Source: CBDDKU01 sp965230375 (lineage in GTDB: Bacteria > Bacteroidota > Bacteroidia > Flavobacteriales_D > Cryomorphaceae). Taken from it: a stretch of DNA of 64,000 bases. The position numbers and the translations under genes were made by a program. This document shows positions 40,918-48,797 of the stretch, piece after piece. A model generated the notes under the pieces. The model was not told where the DNA came from. It ran no database searches and saw only the letters and a list, made by a program, of their open reading frames with translations. The stretch lies in the NCBI GenBank assembly GCA_965230375.1, contig CBDDKU010000026.1, positions 124,001 through 188,000 on the forward strand, read 5' to 3'. Numbering within the stretch: the first letter of the stretch is position 1; each line of letters begins with the position of its first letter.

Positions 40918-41574
40918 TCATTCAGCAGTTTCTGCCATTTCAGTTTCTTCTACTTCTGCCGCTACTGGCTCGTCATTGCCCTGAAGCGTCTTCACGTATG
41001 CAATAACCTTCCATCGCTCAGTCTTTGTAAGCTGAGAAGCGTGTGATCCCATAGCTCCTTTTCCATAAGTAAGCGTGTGAAACATTTTACCTTCTGGAAG
41101 ATCCTTCAATGGACCATCGTAAGCTTGTGGTGCAGGGTGACCACCATTTGTGATAACCAAACCATCACCAGCTCCCGCTTCACCATGGCAGTGAAGACAG
41201 AAATTGATGTAAATCTCTTGTCCTTCAGCGATGAATTCTTCTGTTTCTGTGAATGGAGTTTTTAATACTTCACCTGCCTTTTCATACCCTTCATTCGTAT
41301 TTGGAAGTGTATAAGGCATGTCGTCAATCGCATTGTCAGTCATTGGCACTGTACCAGCTACTGGCTTGCGCGCAGACATCACTGTATGCATTTCTGGACG
41401 AATAGTATCTCTTACTTCGGCATAGTCAACATAGGCTTCAACAGCTGGGCTACGGTACATGTCAGGCATGTATTCGTATCCAGGACTTTGCTCATCTCTG
41501 ATACAACCAGTAAGAGCAGCCACAACGAGCACTCCTGCCAACAAATTCCCAATTATATTCAATTGCAATCTCAT
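40918..41574 (-). CDS. actE: ActE, monoheme cytochrome c lipoprotein of ACIII
   Basis: 218 residues with a lipoprotein signal (VVAALTGC, lipid Cys24). One heme c site, Cys126-x-x-Cys129-His130 in NFCLHCHGEAG, and a distal Met candidate in YGKGAMGSHASQL. It would carry electrons from ActA hemes towards the CuA centre. The last 25 residues are acidic (EEVEETEMAETAE). It starts 6 bp after the actD stop. Confidence 0.95.
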   Translation of the reverse strand: MRLQLNIIGNLLAGVLVVAALTGCIRDEQSPGYEYMPDMYRSPAVEAYVDYAEVRDTIRPEMHTVMSARKPVAGTVPMTDNAIDDMPYTLPNTNEGYEKAGEVLKTPFTETEEFIAEGQEIYINFCLHCHGEAGAGDGLVITNGGHPAPQAYDGPLKDLPEGKMFHTLTYGKGAMGSHASQLTKTERWKVIAYVKTLQGNDEPVAAEVEETEMAETAE

Positions 41575-41580
41575 AATCTC

Positions 41581-42132
41581 TTAGGCTAATTGCTTTTCGT
41601 TAATTTCAATAGCACCTGCTGATTTCAGCATCTCTCCGATCTCTGCTGTAGACATTCCAGGGTTCTCAACATCTGCAATCTCCATTACAAACTTATCATC
41701 AGTCGTTCTTGGGTCAGGATTGACAGCTGGCATTCCAGGAAGTGTCTTATTTCTTATCATATAAGTGATCGCCATACCATGGGCAGCACACAATACGGTA
41801 AACTCAAAAGTAACTGGTATAAAAGAAGGTATATTCTCAATAAGTGAGAAGCTCGGCTTACCACCAATATTCATTGGCCAGTCGCCGATCATGAAATACC
41901 ACATTCCTAGCAAAGCAAGTGATAGTCCAGTCAACCCGAACATAAACGACACGATAGCAATACGTGTACGCTTAATACCAATCACAGGATCGAGTCCGTG
42001 AATAGGAAATGGAGAGTAAACATCTCTAATCTTCACCCCTTTCGCTACCAAATCTCCCGCAGCGTCGAGTAGGCGATGATCGTCATCGAACATCGCATGA
42101 ATGACTTTGGTCATATTATTCTGTGCAGCCAT
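41581..42132 (-). CDS. actD: ActD (DUF3341), ACIII membrane subunit
   Basis: 183 residues with two transmembrane helices (about 58-78 and 98-120) and soluble ends. The DUF3341 pattern is visible: FDDDHRLLDAAGDLVAKG, VYSPFPIHGLD, and the loop NIGGKPSFSLIENIPSFIPVTFEFTV (split across two helices). It is a non-redox structural subunit. Its ATG shares one base with the actC stop, indicating tight coupling. Confidence 0.94.
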   Translation of the reverse strand: MAAQNNMTKVIHAMFDDDHRLLDAAGDLVAKGVKIRDVYSPFPIHGLDPVIGIKRTRIAIVSFMFGLTGLSLALLGMWYFMIGDWPMNIGGKPSFSLIENIPSFIPVTFEFTVLCAAHGMAITYMIRNKTLPGMPAVNPDPRTTDDKFVMEIADVENPGMSTAEIGEMLKSAGAIEINEKQLA

Positions 42133-43505
42133 TAATGATCTTCGTTTTTGTATTTCTCACCAGAGCTCTTCAAAATAGTCTTGAGCTCGTTCAAAGCCAA
42201 CACCGGGAAGAATCTCGCGAACAATAGGAATAGTGTAAAGAAGATTCCAATCGTTCCGACAAATACTCCGATATCAACCCACGTTGGGTAGAACATCGAC
42301 CAACTTGAAGGAACGTAGTCACGGTGAAGTGATGTTACAATAATTACAAATCGCTCAAACCACATTCCGATGTTTACGACAATCGAAAGGATGAATGTAG
42401 CAGTAAGGTTCGTTCTGATTTTCTTTATCCAGAAAAGCTGCGGACTGATTACGTTACAAGTCATCATACTCCAGTATGACCATGCGTACGGCCCACTAAA
42501 TCGGTTGATGAATGCGTATGATTCGTATTCAACTCCTGAGTACCAAGAGATGAAAAGCTCAGTCAAGTAAGCCACACCTACAATAGAACCGGTAACAATG
42601 ATTACGATGTTCATGTACTCCACGTGCTTGATCGTAATGTAGTTCTCGAGCTTCATCACTTTACGCATGATGAGCAAGAGTGTCAATACCATCGCAAATC
42701 CAGAGAATACCGCTCCAGATACGAAGTATGGTGGGAAAATAGTGGTGTGCCATCCCGGAATGACCGATGTGGCAAAGTCCATAGATACAATAGAGTGAAC
42801 CGAGAATACAAGTGGTGTAGCTAGACCGGCAAGTACAAGCGACACTTCTTCAAAACGCGTCCAGTTCTTCGCCTTTCCTGACCACCCGAAGCTCAAAATA
42901 CCATAGATCTTCTTAGCCGTTGGGTTCGTCATTCTATCGCGAATGGTAGCAAAGTCAGGAATAAGACCGATGTACCAGAATACAAGCGATACACTGAAGT
43001 AAGTACTGATCGCGAATACGTCCCAAAGAAGCGGTGAGTTGAAGTTTACCCAAAGCGATCCAAATTGGTTTGGAAGTGGAAGTACCCAGTAAGCCAGCCA
43101 AATTCTTCCCATGTGAATTCCCGGGAAGAGCGCTGCCATCATTACGGCAAAGATTGTCATCGCCTCTGCTGAACGGTTAATCGCCATTCTCCACTTCTGA
43201 CGGAAGAGAAGAAGTACAGCGGAAATAAGTGTTCCGGCGTGACCGATACCTACCCACCATACAAAGTTGGTGATATCCCAGGCCCAACCTACCGTTTTGT
43301 TCAACCCCCAGGTACCAATACCTGTAGCGATCAAATAAACGACACATCCCAATCCCCAAACGGCAATAATGCTCGAAATGGTTATCAAGAGATACCAGGC
43401 TTTCGGAGCCTTGTTCTCGATTGGCCCCACTACATCTACGGTAATGTCGTGATACGATTTATCACCTAAGATCAGTGGTTCTCTAATTGCAGCTTCTTTA
43501 TGCAT
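42132..43505 (-). CDS. actC: ActC, NrfD-like quinol-oxidising membrane subunit
   Basis: 457 residues with about ten helices, NrfD/PsrC family. It binds menaquinol on the periplasmic side next to the ActB iron-sulfur clusters. Typical segments: GWAWDITNFVWWVGIGHAGTLISAVL (split over two helices), FPGIHMGRIWLAYW, SIVSMDFATSVIPGWHTTIFPPYF and NRFSGPYAWSYW. It lies 25 bp after actB and overlaps actD by one base. Confidence 0.95.
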   Translation of the reverse strand: MHKEAAIREPLILGDKSYHDITVDVVGPIENKAPKAWYLLITISSIIAVWGLGCVVYLIATGIGTWGLNKTVGWAWDITNFVWWVGIGHAGTLISAVLLLFRQKWRMAINRSAEAMTIFAVMMAALFPGIHMGRIWLAYWVLPLPNQFGSLWVNFNSPLLWDVFAISTYFSVSLVFWYIGLIPDFATIRDRMTNPTAKKIYGILSFGWSGKAKNWTRFEEVSLVLAGLATPLVFSVHSIVSMDFATSVIPGWHTTIFPPYFVSGAVFSGFAMVLTLLLIMRKVMKLENYITIKHVEYMNIVIIVTGSIVGVAYLTELFISWYSGVEYESYAFINRFSGPYAWSYWSMMTCNVISPQLFWIKKIRTNLTATFILSIVVNIGMWFERFVIIVTSLHRDYVPSSWSMFYPTWVDIGVFVGTIGIFFTLFLLFARFFPVLALNELKTILKSSGEKYKNEDH

Positions 43506-43530
43506 GCTCGGCTAATTTTCAGTATTTCGA

Positions 43531-46500
43531 TTAGGCGTTACGCACTTTAACTTTATAACTAATGTTCGGCTTCACACCAACTTCAGCAAGCGCGTGATAT
43601 GCTCGCTTATCGTTTTCGCCGGCGTACACCGCACTATCTGTATCATTCAAGTCACCAAATGTGATGGCGTTTGTAGGACAAGCTTCAGCACAAGCTGTCT
43701 CAACACTTCCATCTTCAACTGGCTGCCCTTTCATTTTCGCATCTAGCTTTCCAGCCTGAATACGCTGTACACACATGCTACACTTTTCCATTACTCCACG
43801 AGAACGTACAGTAACATCAGGGTTCAATACCATTCTCGCCATCGCATCCTGAGCTGGGTTCACATCGGCAAACTTGTCGTAAGCTTTGTAGTTAAACCAG
43901 TTGAATCGACGAACTTTAAATGGACAGTTATTAGCACAATATCTCGTACCAATACATCTGTTATATGTCATTTGGTTGAGACCTTCATTACTGTGAGTAG
44001 TAGCAGCAACTGGACAAACCGTCTCACAAGGAGCGTGGTTACAGTGCTGACACATCATCGGCATGAAGACAGTAGTCGGGTTGTCGTAAGTTGGAACCTC
44101 CATCTCACGGTAAGACTCGATCACACCTTTACCTTCTTCAGCACCTTTCTCAAGGTCCATATCAGAAGAGTAGTAACGGTCGATACGCATCCAGTGCATA
44201 TCACGTCCACGGCGCACTTCGTCTTTACCAACTACTGGTACATTGTTTTCTGAATGACATGCTGTAACACAGGCGCTACATCCAATACATGTCGAAAGAT
44301 CAATAGACATACCCCATCTGTGACCTACACCTTTTACAGGGTGAGCTGCCCACAAATCGATTTCGTCTACATCCTTCTTAACCATTTTGCCTTCTTCGTG
44401 AACGGCGAGCTCGTGCGGTGCATTGTATGCTTCCTTCGGAGCTGACTTGAAGAAGTCAAACGTTGTTTCTTTTACTACAGAGTCACGACCCATCAATGTG
44501 TGTTGGATCTGCGTACTTGCGATTGGGAATGTTTCACCTGTACCTTCAATTGAAGCTCCAGTGATGTGGTAAGTAAAACCACCGTTATTCATTCCAACCA
44601 ATGGGTATACATTCTTACCGATCGGAATTTTATTTCCTTCAGCGTCCATTGTATATCCACCGTACTGCTCTGTTCGGAAAGCTGCCTTCCCAATATTTTC
44701 TTGACCTGCTCCACGACCGTAACCAAGAGCTACGGAAACTGATCCGCGCTTTTGTCCTGGTTGTGGAACTACGGGTAATGTCAATTCTTGTCCGTTAACT
44801 GTAAGCTTAGCCACAGAAGCTGGCCACTCTTGCCCTAAGTGCATGTTGAATCCATTGGCTTCAACATCTGCTGGGTTCATGGCAATGTAGTTATCCCACG
44901 TAACCTTTGAGATTGGGTCTGGAAGCTCTTGCAACCATGGGTTAGCGCTTTGAGCTCCTGTTCCGATACCCACCTTTGTGTAAAGGCTAACTTCGATTCC
45001 CGAACTCGCTTTTGCCGAGCTGATAGCACGACCAGCTGAAGAAACAGCTGCCGCATCTAACTCAGGAATCCAGTCTGAAGATGGTACCGTGATGTTAACT
45101 GAACCATTTCTTAAGGCATTAAACCAGAAGTCGTCAAACAAGAACGCTTCCTGATTACCCATCGAAGCAGTATATCCTTGCCATACCTGACGAATGTAGT
45201 CGTGGTAGGCCATATCGTTACCCATCCAACGCAAAATTGATTCTTGCATCTGACGAGTATCGTATAATTTATTGATAGCCGGTTGACCCAAAGCGTAATG
45301 TCCAGTCTTTGGGTAGAAGTCATTCCATGACTCCAAGTAATGGTTGTCTGGACAAATCACTTCACAAAGACTAGCCGTTTCATCAGCGTGCGATGAGAAA
45401 GACACGGTCAATCCTACTTTCTTCAATCCAGCTTTAAACTCAGCCGCGTTTGGCAATGAGTAAGCTGGGTTTATGTCAGATCCGATGATGATTGCACCAA
45501 CTGAACCAGCATTCATATCTTTTACAAGGTTTGCCACATCGGCATCTTCACCTTGCATTACATAAGTCTCAACTTGAGTAGAGATCGTACTTCCGTAGCT
45601 ACCCAACATCACGTTGATCGCATTGGCTACAACCTGTACATTGGGATCATTGCTTCCAGCAACAACTAGCGCCTTTCCGCGGTTTTGGAAAAGGTCAGCA
45701 GCTGCTTTGGCAACCATATCCGCTGGAACACCTTCTGTACTTCCAGAAATCGAACTACCACCGGCGAGCTTAGCTACTTCGTTGTGAAGTGCAACAAGCG
45801 CTTTACCCTCTTGTGATGGTAGGATAGGCACGCGCACATCGGCATTCGAGCCAGTCAAACTCAATCCACCTTCAAACTGGTAGTGCTTACTCATCCAGTC
45901 GGCCTGTGGGTTACGGTTTTTTGAGTACTGAGCAACGTATTGCGTATGAAGCAACCAGTTGTTCATGAAATCGGCACCAACACTCACGATTACTTTCGCC
46001 TTCGAAAAGTCGTAATCTGGAATCATCGCCTTGCCAAATGAAAGCTCATTTGCCTTGCGAATACCTTTGAATGATACTGGATCGTATGAAACGTGAACCA
46101 CGTTTTCTTCACCGTACATTCCTTTAAACTCCGTGATGGCTTGGTTTGTAGAAGGGCTGATAACAGAACCTGTCATCAAAGCAATCTTCTTACCACCATC
46201 AGCCGCAGCTTGAAGTCTTTTCTTCACATCCGCATCCACATCAGCCCACTTCGCAGAAGCCCCTTTAACTTTCGGGCCATTCAGACGTGTCCCGTCATAG
46301 AGTCCGAGAACTGAAGCGTTGATACGAGCATTCACAGTACCTTGGTTGATACCGTGCTTGCGATTTCCTTTTATAAAGATTGGACGACCTTCACGTGTTT
46401 TAACGACAACGCTAGCGAAATCCATCCCATCATAATAGGTAGATGCGTAATATGTAGGAACCCCAGGAGTAATCTCTTCGGGCTTGTTTACATATGGGAT

Positions 46501-46731
46501 TGAGTTAATCACGGGCGTTTCACATGCCGCAACAGTTGCAGCAGTTACACTAAACCCTAGAAACTTCAAGAAATCTCTTCGATTCGTGGTAGTCTTACTA
46601 AGCTCAGTTTCACCAAGGAATTCATCTACTGATAGAGAACTCTCTGTAAACTCGTTTTCACTAGCTTCTTTAAAGGCTTCCGTTTCATGAAGCTCTTCAA
46701 GACCTACCCAGTATTTTTTATTATTTGCCAT
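43531..46731 (-). CDS. actB: ActB, iron-sulfur subunit of ACIII with molybdopterin-enzyme-like domain
   Basis: 1066 residues. B1 domain (about 75-770) resembles molybdopterin oxidoreductases but no cofactor-binding cysteine motif was seen; B2 domain (about 800-1066) carries the ferredoxin clusters: CIGCSACVTACHSEN, CQHCNHAPCETVCPVA, CIGTRYCANNCPF and CSMC...CAEACP. The N-terminus is odd: 50 soluble acidic residues, then a twin-arginine signal NRRDFLKFLGFSVTAATVAAC whose Cys70 looks like a lipidation site. Electrons pass from the quinol in ActC through these clusters to the ActA hemes. Confidence 0.96.
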   Translation of the reverse strand: MANNKKYWVGLEELHETEAFKEASENEFTESSLSVDEFLGETELSKTTTNRRDFLKFLGFSVTAATVAACETPVINSIPYVNKPEEITPGVPTYYASTYYDGMDFASVVVKTREGRPIFIKGNRKHGINQGTVNARINASVLGLYDGTRLNGPKVKGASAKWADVDADVKKRLQAAADGGKKIALMTGSVISPSTNQAITEFKGMYGEENVVHVSYDPVSFKGIRKANELSFGKAMIPDYDFSKAKVIVSVGADFMNNWLLHTQYVAQYSKNRNPQADWMSKHYQFEGGLSLTGSNADVRVPILPSQEGKALVALHNEVAKLAGGSSISGSTEGVPADMVAKAAADLFQNRGKALVVAGSNDPNVQVVANAINVMLGSYGSTISTQVETYVMQGEDADVANLVKDMNAGSVGAIIIGSDINPAYSLPNAAEFKAGLKKVGLTVSFSSHADETASLCEVICPDNHYLESWNDFYPKTGHYALGQPAINKLYDTRQMQESILRWMGNDMAYHDYIRQVWQGYTASMGNQEAFLFDDFWFNALRNGSVNITVPSSDWIPELDAAAVSSAGRAISSAKASSGIEVSLYTKVGIGTGAQSANPWLQELPDPISKVTWDNYIAMNPADVEANGFNMHLGQEWPASVAKLTVNGQELTLPVVPQPGQKRGSVSVALGYGRGAGQENIGKAAFRTEQYGGYTMDAEGNKIPIGKNVYPLVGMNNGGFTYHITGASIEGTGETFPIASTQIQHTLMGRDSVVKETTFDFFKSAPKEAYNAPHELAVHEEGKMVKKDVDEIDLWAAHPVKGVGHRWGMSIDLSTCIGCSACVTACHSENNVPVVGKDEVRRGRDMHWMRIDRYYSSDMDLEKGAEEGKGVIESYREMEVPTYDNPTTVFMPMMCQHCNHAPCETVCPVAATTHSNEGLNQMTYNRCIGTRYCANNCPFKVRRFNWFNYKAYDKFADVNPAQDAMARMVLNPDVTVRSRGVMEKCSMCVQRIQAGKLDAKMKGQPVEDGSVETACAEACPTNAITFGDLNDTDSAVYAGENDKRAYHALAEVGVKPNISYKVKVRNA

Positions 46732-46752
46732 ACTATCCGTCTACTCTTGAGT

Positions 46753-48036
46753 TTAATAATGACATTTTGAACATTCCCATCCACCGAGCTCGCGAGCTGT
46801 GATAGATCCGTCTTCAAGATACTTCTTCAATTCTTCTTTGCCGTTTTCAACCAAACGCTCATGGATCTCATCGTAATAGGCGTTTCCGTCCATCGCAACC
46901 TGTGTGCGGTTGTGACAGTCGATACACCAACCCATTGTAAGTGGCGCATGCTGACCGGCTACAGTGTAATCTTCTTGAACTTCCCCATGACATTCCTGAC
47001 ACTCAATCTGACCCACTACGTAGTGTTGTTGGTGATTGAAATAAGCGTGATCAGGCAGGTTGTGAACTTTCACCCATTTGATAGGCTGCTCTTCACCAGT
47101 GTATTCCTGGTTTTCCTTATCCCAACCAACAGCGGCGTATATTTTAGCTATCTCTTCAGTACCCTCATCCGAGCGACCTTTTGAAATAGACTTGTGACAA
47201 TTCATACAAATATTAGCAGATGGAATACCAGCGTGCTTACTCTTCAAAGCTGAGCTGTGACAATAAACACAAGCGACACCGTTTTCACCAGCGTGAAGCG
47301 TGTGATTGAATTTGATTGGCTGCTCAGGCGTGTAACCTTGGTAAACACCAACTTCCATCAAGGCTCCGTAACCAACAACAGCTAAATAAACCACAACAAG
47401 AATACTCGTGATAGAAACGAAAACCTTGTTCTCCCATACCCATTGCTTAGCACGCTCATTGAAAGATGGCTCTTCAACATGCTCACCACCTTCAGCTTCA
47501 GTAACTGATGCATTCAAGCGAGAAAGCGAAGAACGAACTCCCAACAAGGAGAAAACGAGAATAAGTAGGATAAAGAAGATGATCAGCAACCACGTAGTCG
47601 ACAACCCTTCATCTACCACTTGAACTGGACCAGCTGCTAATGGGACATCTGGGACCGGTGGAGTCCAATTGTCAACATATTCAAAAATCGCCTTGATTTC
47701 TTCATCATCAACAGCTTGAGCTGTCATCAAACCTGCTTTCGACTCCCATTCGGCCAAAAGTTTAGTCACATATGGATCTCCCATTTCCTTTACAGCCGCA
47801 GGATCTTTCACCCACTTGTAAAGCAACTCTTCCTTCCCTTTCCAACGCGCAGTAGCGCCTTGAAGGGCAGGTCCAGTCATGTTTTCATCAATTTTGTGAC
47901 AAGAAGAACAGTTTCCTCGGAAAAGTGCTTCCCCATCCTGCGCAGACAAACTGCCTGAACTGATGAGAACCACCATCACTATTACTGCCCATAACGATCT
48001 AAGTACCAGATTCGGTCCTCTTAAAATATGCTTCAT
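46753..48036 (-). CDS. actA: ActA, multiheme cytochrome c of ACIII
   Basis: 427 residues with an N-terminal signal/anchor (about 15-32). Six CxxCH sites: CSSCH (43-47), then after a transmembrane helix CVYCH, CMNCH, CQECH, CIDCH and, one residue before the C-terminus, CSKCHY. The last five match the pentaheme ActA core; the first is an added class I cytochrome c domain (about 33-125) with a membrane helix (about 150-166) between. It is the first gene of the act operon, 37 nt after the predicted transcription start. Confidence 0.95.
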   Translation of the reverse strand: MKHILRGPNLVLRSLWAVIVMVVLISSGSLSAQDGEALFRGNCSSCHKIDENMTGPALQGATARWKGKEELLYKWVKDPAAVKEMGDPYVTKLLAEWESKAGLMTAQAVDDEEIKAIFEYVDNWTPPVPDVPLAAGPVQVVDEGLSTTWLLIIFFILLILVFSLLGVRSSLSRLNASVTEAEGGEHVEEPSFNERAKQWVWENKVFVSITSILVVVYLAVVGYGALMEVGVYQGYTPEQPIKFNHTLHAGENGVACVYCHSSALKSKHAGIPSANICMNCHKSISKGRSDEGTEEIAKIYAAVGWDKENQEYTGEEQPIKWVKVHNLPDHAYFNHQQHYVVGQIECQECHGEVQEDYTVAGQHAPLTMGWCIDCHNRTQVAMDGNAYYDEIHERLVENGKEELKKYLEDGSITARELGGWECSKCHY

Positions 48037-48079
48037 ATCTAACCTTGTGTTCAGATAAATGGCCGCTAAAATTTTGCCG

Positions 48080-48087
48080 CAAATTTA
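48080..48087 (-). promoter_or_regulatory. -7 element TAAATTTG, act-cox operon
   Basis: Exact TAnnTTTG on the minus strand, giving a start near 48073. No good -33 is present, which fits activator dependence; two direct repeats lie just upstream. Confidence 0.55.
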
Positions 48088-48112
48088 ACAGAAACATCAT
48101 TTGATGCCCGTG

Positions 48113-48133
48113 AATTGTCATGAAATTGTCATG
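48113..48133 (-). promoter_or_regulatory. Tandem 10-bp direct repeat, candidate regulator site
   Basis: AATTGTCATG occurs twice with one base between (period 11 bp, one helical turn), centred about 50 bp upstream of the predicted actA transcription start. On the transcribed orientation it reads CATGACAATT twice. Direct repeats with this period are typical for dimers of OmpR-type response regulators. Confidence 0.5.
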
Positions 48134-48263
48134 GCTTCAAACAATTTATAATGAATCTAAATAAATGTGAATAGCCTGTATTTTCGCATAATACATCAGC
48201 CTTCAAGCCCGTTAATACACCAATCATTTGGCCCATAATCAACCGGCTAGCACAATATTCTCA

Positions 48264-48271
48264 TAGATTTG
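48264..48271 (+). promoter_or_regulatory. -7 element TAGATTTG, SPOR gene
   Basis: Exact TAnnTTTG on the plus strand, 22 bp before the TTG start of the SPOR gene. Confidence 0.45.
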
Positions 48272-48293
48272 TCTCCACCAAAATACACAAACT

Positions 48294-48797
48294 TTGAAAG
48301 GACTCTTTTTACCCGTTTTACTTATTGGCTTAACATGTTCAACCACTGGCTATGGGCAAGAAAAAGACTGGAGGCTTTACCAGCCAAGTGATCGCAAAGC
48401 AGATACTTTAACATCCATGCGACCACGTGTGGAGCGCGACTCGGTAAAAAAGGGTGAGGTTAATTACCACGTGAGTGAGGACATTTTAACCCTGGACTCA
48501 TTGCGTCGAGAGTATCCAACGAAAAACATGGGTTACCGCGTTCAGATCTATTTCGGATCGCGAGAAGATGCCCAAGAGATGAGAACCAAATTCATTCAAG
48601 AGCACCCTGAGACAGGAGCGTACATTAGCTACCTGGCTCCTAACTTTCGCCTCCGTGTTGGAGATTTTAGATCTCGGATTGAGTGCGAAAGTTTCAAGCA
48701 AAAAATAGCCCGGGAATACCCGGGCTCATATCTCGTAAAAGACAAAATCGAACTACCACCGCTCTACTCGGAAGCAGAGCGCGATGGCTCGAATTAA
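48294..48797 (+). CDS. SPOR-domain secreted protein
   Basis: 167 residues. The start is a TTG, supported by the signal peptide that follows at once (KGLFLPVLLIGLTCSTTGYGQ). A linker of about 60 charged residues leads to a SPOR domain (about 80-160): YRVQIYFGSREDAQEMRTKF, then FRLRVGDFRSRIECESFKQ. SPOR domains bind denuded peptidoglycan glycan strands, often at division sites. The stop overlaps the convergent infB stop by 4 bp, and no terminator separates the two genes. Confidence 0.88.
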   Translation: MKGLFLPVLLIGLTCSTTGYGQEKDWRLYQPSDRKADTLTSMRPRVERDSVKKGEVNYHVSEDILTLDSLRREYPTKNMGYRVQIYFGSREDAQEMRTKFIQEHPETGAYISYLAPNFRLRVGDFRSRIECESFKQKIAREYPGSYLVKDKIELPPLYSEAERDGSN

